A DNA stretch of 64,000 nucleotides from Protea cynaroides (taxonomy: Eukaryota; Streptophyta; Magnoliopsida; Proteales; Proteaceae): NCBI GenBank assembly GCA_028583415.1, contig CM053269.1:33050254-33114253 (forward strand). The letters are read 5' to 3'. Shown here in pieces: positions 44,018 to 55,110 of this stretch. The translations under genes were made by a program, and so were the position numbers. Below the pieces are notes generated by a model. That model made no database searches, was not told the DNA's origin, and saw only the letters and a program-made list of their open reading frames with translations. Position 1 is the stretch's first letter. Every line of letters begins with the position of its first letter.

Positions 44018-46321
44018 TGTAAGACCCGTGTCAAACTAACCCGGTCTTACCACCTTGAACCAGGTTTACCCATCATGGTCGAGTCAAATGGACCAAGGGC
44101 ATGAAGGAGATCGAGATCCCAGGTATAAAATCGACCCAAAAACACTTAATTTTAGGGAAGGATCGCACACCCAGCTAAGCGGGGTCGGACCTCCCAAAAC
44201 AAGAAGTCGGACCCTCGGTTTTGAAGGGGAGGGTCGGACAGCTTAAGACCCTAGGGTCGACGGGATCATCGACCCTCCCATCGACCCTCGGTTTCTGACG
44301 GAAACTGAAATTAGGAAATTTCCTAATTTTCGGTTGGGATTCCTTCCAAATCTCAATGGGATTATTATAGGACATTCCTAGTCTATTTAAAGGACGTTCC
44401 TAAGCCACTTTCACTCCTTTCACAACCCTAATTGAATTGAGAGAAAGAGAGAAGAAGGAAAAGAGGAAGAAAGGAGGCTAGGAAGAAGGCTTAGCAAAAA
44501 GGAGAAGAAATTGCAGAGGAAGGTAATCTTCTCAGGTATGGATACTAATTCCATGAGTTTCTACAGACCTTAGGCTAGATATGGTTGAGTGTAGGATTTC
44601 GGAGAAACCCAAACCATCCATCCATGGTTAGGTTTTCATGGAAAACCATAGGAGGATGCACGAAAGCTATCTAGATGGATTATACATGGTTCTAGACCAT
44701 GGGTTGACTGTTGAATGAATGTAGGAAGCAAGCCACAGGACCCCAAACACGAAGAATGGATTAAAAGTGGAAATTAGACCAGAGTGCACCAAGGGTCGCA
44801 CCGAGGGTCGATAGACCATCCGACCCTAGGTGTTTCTGACCATCGACCCTCAGCATTCGGGAAGTTCAGAATGGAGGGAGGGTCGATAGATCCATCGACC
44901 CTAGCATCGACCCTCAGTTGACAAAATAGTTTTTAAATTCTGAATTAATTCTAATTAACTTCTATCGACTTTGTTAGGTTTGCTAGCAATATAATAACAT
45001 TATAAAGGTGATTCTAAAGCTTGGGAAAGTATCTTTTAGCAAGCTAAGGTGAGGAACCTTAACCCCAAACTAAATTGGTTAATAATAAACTGTTTTTCTT
45101 TTCTTGAGGCCTATGCCATGTTTGATTCTATGCGAATATGATTGTGATGTGCATACAGCATGCCATCCAATATTTCTATTACTTGTTCATGCATATTTAC
45201 TTTATTGTTTATAACATGATGATGATGATGATGATAGGAATAGACATGTGCTTGTATGTGTGTGGTTGATGTGCTTGATGCGAGCGAGTATCAGGGGAGG
45301 TGTGATGAGAACGTCAATAAACGTTAACCTTTGGCGGGTCTCAACACTTTAGCTCTATCTCTAACTCAAGTCTTGTGCATTGGCATCGTCGTATCGCCAT
45401 TACCTTAGCGAAAACTATTATGTCGTAGAGTATCGGGGAGGTGGTCTCGGTCCTTGTAGTCTCGACTCTACCGGGGGCCTTAGCTCTATCTCTATGGATG
45501 TTCCGAGGGATCTTGGGGTGAGGCCTTGGATACACTTGTTTGGCATTAGGATTGGTTAGCAATGAGCCCGGTTTGCAAGCCCTCGCTAACAGGGGGCTTA
45601 CGTGTTGGTATAGCATTATATAGCAATAAACGTTAACCTTTGTTGTATAATGTTATGATAGGGTGGATGGGGACAACGATAAACGTTAACCTTCGGGCGG
45701 GCTTCCACACCCTGTGTATAGAGGTGGTGTCAATAAACGTTAACCTTTGACCACCCAACCTTTCTATTGCACATTGCAAACTCTAAACCAAGACCAAATA
45801 TATGAATTGACTTTTTGCATGCATATGTAATGTTGCATTGTTTTGGCTACTCACTGAGCCGTGTTGTGTGTTCACCCCTCGACGTCGGATATTTTTAGTT
45901 GATGATGCAGGGATATACGGGTTGAAGATTTTATGAACGCGTCGGCGTACGGAGCTTTAGAGCGCTATGGAAGTTGGAGTCAAGACGATACACACGACTC
46001 CTTTGCGAGTGCAACTCGTGTGTATTCGATTAGATATTTTTTTAGGTTTCTTAATTGGATTTATAAGACATGTATTTGGTATTTAAATATTTATGTCTTA
46101 GTTAAACACAGAATAATTGGCTATTATTTATGGGTATCATTTAAGTTCTGAGTTCATATTATTTATAAATTTTTCGCTATTGTGTATTACTCTGATTATG
46201 ATTGTGGATGCGTGTAAAGTTTGGATAACGCGGGGATAGCCTATTAGAGATCCTGGTTGAACCGTTGGTTATTTGGCGGTTCATCACACCATTCTGAACA
46301 ATGCGGAATTGGGGTGTGACA
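44018..46321 (+). mobile_element. Solo LTR B2, TSD GCGAC, inside the left LTR of B
   Basis: It runs TGTAAGACCC to GGGGTGTGACA, plus orientation, between GCGAC copies at 44013-44017 and 46322-46326. The interrupted sequence (GGGTGCGACCCTCC) is intact in the right LTR near 51430. Same family as its host LTR but opposite orientation. Its EDY micro-ORF is frameshifted. Confidence 0.93.
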
Positions 46322-46718
46322 GCGACCCTCCCCAAACTCTGAACTTCCAGAACACTGAGGCCCGATGGTCATGATCACCTAGGGTCGGATGGTCATCGAC
46401 CCTCGGTGCGACCCTCGGTGCACTTTGGTCCAGTTCCCTCTTTTAGTCCATTCTTCGTGCTTGGGATCCTATGGCTTGCTCCTACATTCCATTCTACATT
46501 CATTCCATGGTCTGAAACCATGTATAATCCACCTAGATAGCTTTCATGTAATCTCCCATGATTTTTCATGAAAACCTAACCATGGGTTGATGGTTTGGGT
46601 TTCTACAAGATCACATTCTCATCAATATCTAACCTAAGGTCTGTAGAAACTCATGGAATTAGTATCCATACCTGAGAAGAATACTCCTTCTCTGCAACTC
46701 TTCTCTTTTGGCTAACTT

Positions 46719-47218
46719 NNNNNNNNNNNNNNNNNNNNNNNNNNNNNNNNNNNNNNNNNNNNNNNNNNNNNNNNNNNNNNNNNNNNNNNNNNNNNNNNNN
46801 NNNNNNNNNNNNNNNNNNNNNNNNNNNNNNNNNNNNNNNNNNNNNNNNNNNNNNNNNNNNNNNNNNNNNNNNNNNNNNNNNNNNNNNNNNNNNNNNNNNN
46901 NNNNNNNNNNNNNNNNNNNNNNNNNNNNNNNNNNNNNNNNNNNNNNNNNNNNNNNNNNNNNNNNNNNNNNNNNNNNNNNNNNNNNNNNNNNNNNNNNNNN
47001 NNNNNNNNNNNNNNNNNNNNNNNNNNNNNNNNNNNNNNNNNNNNNNNNNNNNNNNNNNNNNNNNNNNNNNNNNNNNNNNNNNNNNNNNNNNNNNNNNNNN
47101 NNNNNNNNNNNNNNNNNNNNNNNNNNNNNNNNNNNNNNNNNNNNNNNNNNNNNNNNNNNNNNNNNNNNNNNNNNNNNNNNNNNNNNNNNNNNNNNNNNNN
47201 NNNNNNNNNNNNNNNNNN
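46719..47218. other. Assembly gap, exactly 500 N
   Basis: The run of N is exactly 500 bases, so it is most likely a fixed-size placeholder. It hides the end of the left LTR of B, the PPT, and whatever lies between gag and the LTR. ORFs crossing it are artefacts. Confidence 0.98.
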
Positions 47219-47475
47219 GCATAGGTGCAGCTTGAGTGGCTTGGAACATAATACCCATCGCAACTTGCATCGGGCTTTGCGTGTTGCATCCGCTTGCAGC
47301 CGCTGAGCGGATTCATCACCACGGTTGTTAGCTGGTGGTGGAGGTGGCAAATTTGTAGGGTTTGCTCTGTTCCGGATTACCCGATGCATAATTATTTTTT
47401 TCATTGGTCTCCTCCTATTGGTGGTGGTGGTGGAACCGCATTTTCGGTTCTCAAGGTTACCCTACGTCCGGACAT
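47219..47475 (-). pseudogene. gag N-terminus of element B
   Basis: On the complement an ATG at 47475 gives MSGRRVTLRTENAVPPPPPIG, then Asn/Pro-rich sequence with frame changes (PPPPPANNRGDE; MQVAMGIMFQATQA). Pro-rich and then helical sequence fits a Ty3/gypsy gag N-terminus. It runs into the gap. Identity rests mainly on position: divergent from the antisense ORF, as in A0. Confidence 0.5.
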
Positions 47476-48417
47476 AATTCCTTCCGTGATTGGTAGTGCC
47501 CGAAAAATTATCAAAATAGGTGAGAAGTCATTTATATTTCATGTAGGCATACTAACCGATATAAAATTCTAATTCCGACTCATTTTTAAGAAAATCTATC
47601 TTTTTATGCAGGTCGATGGTGAGGGTCGATGGTATGTCCGACCCTTAGTATCCGACCCGGAATGACCTGCTCTTCCCGAGAGCCGAGGGTCGATGTGAGG
47701 GTCGATGGGTGTCCGACCCTCGGTTCCGACCCTTAGTTTTCCGTCCAGTTCCCGAGCCCGAGGGTCGATGGGAGGGTCGATTCGAGGGTCGATGGTTCTA
47801 GTCGAATTGTCCGACCCTCAGACTAAAAATCAAATTTTTAAGATCCGATTTTGGGTCATTTCTTATTCTTTCCCTCCCGTTTCGACTCGTCTCTCCCCTC
47901 TGAGTTGCTACAGTGCCACTTCACTGTTTTTGGTCGGTTTGAGTCCGGGTTTCGACGTCCACGTCATCCATACAGGTATGTTCTCCCATTTTTACCTATT
48001 TTTAGGTTTTCTTTTCCTAGGTTTTTGTCCATTTAACTTGTATTTTTCAAATTAAACTTTTTCCAACCGTAAAAATTCGATTTTTATTGGGGGCTTTTGT
48101 TATTGGTATCTCGAGGAACCAAAGCCCTCAAATTTTTGAATTTCATCGGTTGGTTATCGAAAACTTGAATTTTGCTCGTTTTGCCCTAATTTGTCAAAAT
48201 TTTTGATTTCTTGAAATTTCTTCAAATTGGTCTTCGTGGGTTTCCATTTCCCTACGTGTGAGTGTCGTAGGATGTGTTGGAACCTAAGTAAGTCCTCCCG
48301 CCCACGTGTATGGTGAAAAGTGAGGCTTTTGGACAACTTACATCGTTAAAATGTTAAATTCAGATTTTTACTCTATTAACTCCTTGTTTCCCTTTCTCTT
48401 TCTTATCTGCAGATACC
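47476..48417. promoter_or_regulatory. Divergent intergenic region of B with GGGTCGATGG cluster
   Basis: At 47611-47820 the words GAGGGTCGATGG, CCGACCC and GGGTCGAT occur about ten times in 210 bp, matching words in B LTRs upstream and downstream of the TATA box. Then TGAGTTGCTACAGTG (about 47900) matches the same place in A. A donor-like CAGGTATGTT near 47972 and acceptor TTATCTGCAG/ATACCATGG at 48412 outline a 5'UTR intron of about 440 bp ending just before the ORF start. Confidence 0.45.
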
Positions 48418-49725
48418 ATGGCTCGTACCAAGATACCCAGAGTTCGTGATCCGTTTCGCTTTCTCTCTAATGAAGCTGAGGCACAGTATGCGACTATGCT
48501 CGTAAGAAAGTGGAGGGTGGTCGTATGGTGAACTTGGCTGAGCTAGCCTTGTTCAACGTAGAGAGAGCATTTGGTGATATGGGGTGGCTCCCTGTCATCA
48601 CCTACGATGCGTGCACATGTCCGGACTTGGTGCGCTAGTTCTATTGTAATCTCCAGGTGGTGGAGAATTACAATGACGTTGAGCATGGTCAAGAGTTGCG
48701 CATCACCAATTATGTTAAAGGGGTGCACATTTCCTTTGATTATCGGTAACTGACCGATCTGTTGGGCATACCCTATGATGGCCCCATGGTGTACTGTGCG
48801 CCTGGAGAGCCCCAGTTTGTTTCCATGGAGATGAGGACAGAGATCGACAATCAGCTGCTACGACCTGATCGGTGGCAGATGAGAGCTTGTTACCTGCGTC
48901 CAGCTCCACGGGTCTTCTGTAAGATTATCCAGCATAATCTGATTCCGCAGAGTAGGCACTATGAGAGGGTTTCTCAACTGACCTAGTTTTTGATATATAG
49001 TATCTGCACCAGACAGTTGGTTTGCCTTCCCTACATCATCATGCGGACCATGAATTAGTGCTACATTGTCCGGTCATAGGGGTAATCCACCCTATGGACG
49101 CATGATTACAGTTCTCCTGACCCGTCTGGGGGTTGATCTGGTAGATGAGAAGATTCAGGAGAAGACCTTCTCGTCGCCTCTAGATTGGGAGGCTATCTGC
49201 AAGATGGGTATACGGGATGCCCAGGTTAGTGATGAGGAGAGGAACGCGATGGTGCGCCCTCACACTCGCATTGAGATGGTTGACGCTGAGGCTGCTGCTA
49301 GAGCTCATGTGGATCCTGTCGATGATGACGATCGTATGTATATGGATGTCGACTCAATACCACCGCCTTCCCCTACACATGCGGCTGGAGTTGGTACTTC
49401 TTCTGCGGCGGCTCCTGCACCTGAGGCAGGTCCTTCTCATGCAGCTAGTCCTTCACTCCCACCTTCTGACATGATGGAGATGTTGCAGGAGATCAGGGAG
49501 GCTCAGCGCAGATCTGATCTGAGGATGGAGGAGTTGTTAGACGCTCAGCGTATGAGGGTGGATGAGCTCATAGCGATCCAGTGGACGACTGATCGAAGGG
49601 TAGCCGATCTTACAACTAGTCTCCAGACGACCCAGACTCAGGTGGCCTGGTTGACTAGAGTCTACGCTGAGGATTATGACAGAGATCGCGAGGCACCACC
49701 TCCTCCTTCACCTCCAGCTTCATGA
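48418..49725 (+). pseudogene. Antisense ORF of element B
   Basis: It starts at ATG 48418 (MARTKIPRVRDPFRFLSNEAEAQY) and needs a frame correction near 48505. It continues with LAELALFNVERAFGDMGWLPVITYDA, VKGVHISFDYR and LTDLLGIPYDG, then SRHYERVSQLT, PYGRMITVLLTRLGVDLVDEK, an acidic and Ala/Pro-rich linker and a Gln/Arg-rich coiled-coil-like helix (MMEMLQEIREAQRRSDLRMEEL), ending PPPPSPPAS. The last 219 codons (49066-49725) are open. Several stops lie upstream. It aligns along its length with the ORF in A2 and A0, so A and B share the gene. Function unknown; it resembles the plant Transposase_32-type domain by memory only. Confidence 0.65.
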
Positions 49726-49978
49726 TTGTATTTATTTTCTTGTACTACAGAGTAACTGTCCGGGTTGTGGACTGTACTCTGCTTTAGTTACATTCTGTTT
49801 CTCTCTCTCATTGTATGTAACTTCTTTCCCCTTTTATAGATGCATTATTCTCTTTTTAAATTTGGTCTCAACCATCACTTGTGCTTACAATGCGTTAATA
49901 TTACTATTTTTACTTTTATCTTATCTCAGTTCACAATTGTCTCGAATGTATGTTAGTTTAGCGGACAAGGCCTGAGAT

Positions 49979-49990
49979 GCTCTGATACCA
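49979..49990 (-). other. Primer binding site of element B
   Basis: The complement reads TGGTATCAGAGC, the iMet PBS, three bases from the LTR boundary, as in A1. Confidence 0.9.
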
Positions 49991-49993
49991 AGT

Positions 49994-52296
49994 TGTCACA
50001 CCCCAATTCCGCACTGTACAGAATGGTGTGATGAATCGCTAGCAAACCAACGGTTCAACCAGGATCTCGAGTAGGCTATTCCCGCGTTATCTAAACTCCC
50101 ATACATCCATAATCATAATCAGAGTAAATACACAATAGCGGAAGTCTTATAATAAAAAGAACTGAGAATCTAATGTGAAATAAATATTAAATAGTAAATT
50201 ATTCTGTATCAACTGAGACATAAATAATTATCAAATACATGTCTTTATTAAATTCAAATAAAGAAACCTAAGAAAATATCTAATCGAATACACATGAGTT
50301 GCACTCGCAAGAGGAGTCATGTGTATCCCCTTCAGCTTCAGCTTCCATCGCCGCCACGTTCCCATATGCTGGAGCATTCATATAATCTTCAACCGTATAA
50401 CCTGCATCATCAACTAAAAATATTCAACGTCAAGGGGTGAGCACACATCACGGCTCAGTGAGTAGACAAAACAATGCAACAATACATATGCATGCAATCA
50501 ATTCATATCTTTGGTCTGATTTATAGTTTGCAATGCGCAATAGAAAGGTTGGGTGGTCAAAGGTTAACGTTTATTGACCCCGCCTCTATACACAGGGTGT
50601 GGAAGTCCACCTGAAGGTTAACGTTTATCGTCGTCCCCATCCACCCTAATCATGACATTATACAACAAAGGTTAACGTTTATTGCTATATAATACCATAC
50701 TAACACGTAAACCCCTGTTAGCGAGGGCTCGCAAACTAGGCTCGCAACTAACCAATCCTAATGCCAAACAATGTATCCAAGGCCTCACCCCAGCATCCCT
50801 CAGAATGTCCATAGAGATAGAGCTAAGGCCCCCCGGTAGAGTCAGAGACTACAAGGACCGAGACCACCTCCTCTGATACTCTATGACATAATAGTTCTGC
50901 TAAAGTAATGGTGATACGACGATGCTAATGCACAAGACTTGAGTTAGAGATAGAGCTAAAGTGCTAAGACCCGCCACAGGTTAACGTTTATTGACGTTCT
51001 CATCACACCTCCCCTGATACCCGCTCGCATCAAGTACACCAACCACACACATACAATCACATGCCTATTCCTATCATCATCATCATCATCATGTTATAAA
51101 CAATAAAGTAAATATGCATGAACAAATAATAGAAATATTGGATGACATGTTGTATGCACATTACAAACATATTCGCATAGAATCAAGCATGGCATTGGAC
51201 TCAAGAAAATGGAAAACAATTTGTTATTAACCAATTAGTTTAGAGTTTCGTTTCCTCACCTTAGCTTGCTAATAGATACTTTTCCAAGCTTTATAATCAC
51301 CTTTATATTGTTATTGTATTGCTAGAAGACCTAACAAGTCGATAGAATTTAATTAGAATTAATTATGAATTTAAAAACTATTCTGTTAACTGAGGGTCGG
51401 AGGTAGGGTCGGAGTCATGATCGACCCTGGGTGCGACCCTCCCCAAACTCTGAACTTCCAGAACACTGAGGGTCGATGGTCAGGATCACCTAGGGTCGGA
51501 TGGTCATCGACCCTCGGTGCGACCCTCGGTGCACTTTGGTCCAGTTCCCTCTTTTAGTCCATTCTTCGTGCTTGGGATCCTATGGCTTGCTCCTACATTC
51601 CATTCTACATTCATTCCATGGTCTGAAACCATGTATAATCCACCTAGATAGCTTTCATGTAATCTCCCATGGTTTTCCATGAAAACCTAACCATGGTTGA
51701 TGGTTTGGGTTTCTCCGAGATCACATTCTCATCAATATCTAACCTAAGGTCTGTAGAAACTCATGGAATTAGTATCCATACCTGAGAAGAATACTCCTTC
51801 TCTGCAACTCTTCTCTTTTGGCTAACTTCTCTTCCTTGCTTCACTTCTTCCTCTTTTCCTTCTCTTCTCTTTCTCTCAATTCAATTAGGGTTGTGAAAGG
51901 AGTGAAAGAGGCTTAGGGACGTCTTTTAAATAGAGTAGGAACATCCTAAATAAGTCCCATTGAGATTAGGAAAGAATCCCAATCGAAAATTAGAAAATTT
52001 CTTAATTTTTATTTCTTACGGTAACCGAGGGTCGATGGGAGGGTCGATGATCCCGTCGACCCTAGGGTTCAAGATGTCCGACCCTCCCTTCAAAATTGAG
52101 GGTCTAACTTTCTGCTTTAGGAGGTCCGACCCTGCTTAGTTGGGTATGCGACCCTCCCTTCAAATTAAGTGTTTTTGGGTCGATTTGATACCTGGGATCT
52201 CGATCTCCTTCACGCCCTTGGTCCATTTGACTCGACCATGATGGGTAAACCTGGTTCAAGGTGGTAAGACCGGGTTAGATTGACATGGGTCTTACA
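49994..52296 (-). repeat. 5' LTR of element B
   Basis: A complete 2303-bp LTR on the complement. It carries four AGGTTAACGTTTATTG boxes (near 50560, 50615, 50667 and 50979), GGGTCG clusters (51395-51530 and 52020-52160) and a (CAT)n run. Its EDY micro-ORF at complement 50280-50410 is intact (TVEDYMNAPAYG...SSCECNSCVFD). Confidence 0.92.
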
Positions 52297-52878
52297 CAAC
52301 CATTTGGTAAACAAGTTCATCTAGGGTTTCAAATCAACACGTGGCCAATCATGGTGTTGATCTATTCTCATGCTTTCCCTAACCTTTCTATAATGAGAGA
52401 GACCTTACCGTTGGTTTCTTGACGACGATGATTGGAAACCGATGGTGAGTTCTTGTTCCAAGGATGATCCCTCCCTTCACATACTACTTCGTCTTCACAG
52501 CTTCTCTCTCAGATCTCTTTCTCAATTCTAAGGTTATAGATGGTCAAAAAGTGAGAGACAATTGAGAGGTTAGGCTCTTATATGGGAAAGTGTCTTTATA
52601 AGGATCTAACTCTCGTATGAAAATGTTTCTATGCAAGAATTGAAAAGTGGATCCCAACAAATTCCATTCTCGGATTGGAATTTGGGTTGTCCGGTGGCAC
52701 TGACTGTGAGATCGGACAAGCTCAACCAGTGTGATCGAAAAAAGTTAAAGTTGTCAGTTTTGTATCTTGATGCGTGGATTCGTCATCCGGCTGCTTCGTC
52801 TGACCATGTTATGATGGGAGGACCTATCATGACACTATAACCCATGTTAGACTGGGTTTGTGGAATACGGGTCTTACA

Positions 52879-53690
52879 ACTCCCCCTTTAAAAGAAATTT
52901 CATCATCGAAATTTGAATGTACTTTATATTTTTTTGAACAAATAAGGATATTCTTTTTGCATTATGGCTTCTTCCTCCTAGGTGATCGCTTCCATGTCTT
53001 GGCTTCTCTAAGTTACTTTGACATAAAAGATATCTCGATTTTAGAGTTATTGTACCTTTCGACTAGTGATCTCGATTGACATGACTTCAAATGTCAGTTC
53101 CTCTGTCAGGTCTAGAGGATCTACAGTCAATATGTAGAATGGATCTCTGATGTACTTCTTCAATAGGGAGACGTGGAATACATCATGCATGCTTGACATC
53201 GATAGTGGCAATGTGAGCTGGTATGCCACTTTGCCGCGTCTTGCTAAAATTTCATAAGGTCCCACATATCTAGGGCATAACTTTCCTTTCTTATCGAACC
53301 ATTTCAAGCCTCTCATAGCTGATATCATTTAGAAACACTTTGTCACCTACAGTGAACTTAAGGTCTCGGCGTCTGTTATCTGCATAGTTCTTCTGTTAGA
53401 CTTGAGCTGTCTTTACTCTTTCCTTGATTTTATCCACCACTAGACAAATTTATTCAATAAATTCTGGTCCCACAATACTTCTTTCACCAACCTCATTCCA
53501 AAATAGAGGCTTCTGACATTTCCTACTGTATAATGCTTCGTACGGGGACATCTAAATGTTAGCTTAATAATTGTTGTTGTAAACAAACTCAATCAGTAGT
53601 AACTTTTCATCCCAAATTCCTTTGAAATCAATTGCATAAGCTCAGAGCATATCTTCTAAGATCTGAATATTCCTTTATCTTAGGCGGGAA
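52879..53690 (-). pseudogene. Integrase C-terminus/chromodomain fragment of element C
   Basis: On the complement: EFVYNNNYQAN-like, PYEALY, then GLKWFDKKGKLCPRYVGPYEIL, VAYQLTLPLSMSSMHDVFHVSLLKKYIRD and EVMSIEITSRKVQ. This matches the end of A1 pol in order. Several stops are present. The PPT (complement of ACTCCCCCTTT at 52879) adjoins the LTR. Confidence 0.8.
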
Positions 53691-54500
53691 TAGTTAGAAA
53701 TGCCCTTTAACTTTGCGGTAGGCATTGATGTGGATTAGAGCTCTCTAGGTGTCACCTTCCTATTGGTTGGCTGGTAAATTTTCCTAAAGTGATTGATACT
53801 GTATATTATAATATTAAAATGAAATTGAAATGAGGATCAGTTAGGTAAAAACTGATACGAATCGGCCAATCCAATCGATCCAATACTGATTACTAGAACC
53901 ATGAAGTTGAGAGTTCACTCAGCTATTCTAAGTCATTAGATATTTCAACTACTGTTAAAAGGAGAGTTCTACCTATGGTTGTATCAATAGCAAGATTAGC
54001 TGTTTGCATATTCGTTAGTTGTTTTAGTGGGACCGTCTAAATGACACCCTCTTTTAATTGCCTTTGTCTTGTTCTCTAAAGTTTTTTAAATCAAGGGTAA
54101 AAGAGTTTTTTCACAACATTTTTGAAGTGACCTAAAAAATTGTCATTGTTTAGACAGGTGAATTGATAGGAATTTATCCAATAAAAAAACAAATATGTTG
54201 TAATAGGAGGGTAAAAAAGATAAGGTTCCAAATTATTTGACACCTAAAGGGGTGTCAATAAGAAAATCCTATTTTAGCAATGTTTAAAGGGAAATTTTCT
54301 CCTCGGAATTCCAACAAAATGGCACACAATTTTTCAAGAACTACTATGAAATTTGGAATCGTTGTCAATAGGGACCGGATCAAACGGATTAGTTCGGGAG
54401 ATTAGAGTGCCGGTACAAAACAATGGTAACACATGCTAACATGCAAGATGGTTGAAGGCTTTGAGACCAATATTACTTTAGCCTTGTTCCAGACTGCATC
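53691..54500. other. Intergenic between element C and the PP2C-like gene
   Basis: AT-rich sequence. No gene, tRNA or clear element is seen. Confidence 0.5.
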
Positions 54501-54510
54501 TGTTCATTCT

Positions 54511-55110
54511 TGTTAAAAGCCTCCATTGCCAAGTACTCTAGAGTCTAGATGAATAGATTTATTGGTGAAAGAACTATCTGTTCTATCAATCGAAGTGAAT
54601 GACTAAACAAGAAATGTTGCTTTTGTTCGTTGTTGTTAAGGGTTTCCATTGCCAAGTAATCAGTCTGGATGAATGGATTTGTTCGTGGAAGAAGTATCTT
54701 CTCTATCAATCAAAGTGAATGACTAAACAAGAAATGTTGCTTCTGTTCATTGTTGTTAAAAGCTTTCCATTGCCAAGTATTCTAGAGTCCGAATGAATGG
54801 ATTGAACTATCTGCTTTATCAATTAAAGTAAATGACTAAACAAGAAATATTGTTTCTGTTCATTCTTGTTAAAAACCTCCATTGCCAAGTAATCAGAGTC
54901 TGGATGAATGGGTTTGTTGGTGAAAGAACTATCAACTCTATCAATCGAAGCGAATGACTAAACAAGAAATGTTGCTTCTGTTCATTCTTGTTAAAAGCCT
55001 CCATTGCCAAGTAATCAGAGTCTGGATGAATGGATTTGTTGGCGAAAAAACTACCTGCTCTATCAATCGAAGCGAATGACTAAACAAGAAATGTTGCTTC
55101 TGCTAATTCT
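54511..55110 (-). repeat. ~122-bp tandem array derived from the last PP2C exon end
   Basis: Units begin at TGTTAA(A)AGC-like words at 54511, 54634, 54754, 54867 and 54989, with the original at 55111 (periods 113-123). Each unit contains the reverse complement of the last ~60 coding bases of the PP2C-like exon 5, its stop codon and some 3'UTR. It is a local tandem duplication downstream of the gene. Confidence 0.85.

Larger units (their letters stand above)
42575..52296 (-). mobile_element. Element B: family B gypsy-type element, minus strand, TSD CAACC
   Basis: CAACC flanks the unit at 42570-42574 and 52297-52301. The right LTR (49994-52296) is the 5' LTR in element orientation and the left LTR (42575-44017 plus 46322 into the gap) is the 3' LTR. 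Internally, from the right: PBS, a plus-strand ORF at 48418-49725 (antisense to the element), the divergent region, and a gag start (complement, 47475) running into the N block. No protease, RT or integrase is visible. Either they are deleted, or the 500-N gap, probably a placeholder size, hides them. Confidence 0.9.
40979..53690 (-). mobile_element. Element C: 3' end of a gypsy element (minus), interrupted by B
   Basis: Reading on the complement: integrase C-terminus and chromodomain region (53690 down to 52879), PPT, then a 3' LTR from 52878 down to 40979, split by element B. Removing B, including one TSD copy, leaves an LTR of about 2.2 kb, as in A and B. The LTR terminus at 40979 reads TTGGGGATAATTACA on the complement where A and B have TTGGGGTGTGACA. 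Its promoter-side motif words are GTCCGGTGGCA/GACCGGTGG (42270-42420, 52690-52810). No 5' half is present. Confidence 0.75.

Noticed and set aside
46651..47404. Long ORFs of about 175-230 codons on both strands
   Set aside because: They cross the 500-N gap; the open frame is an artefact of N translation.
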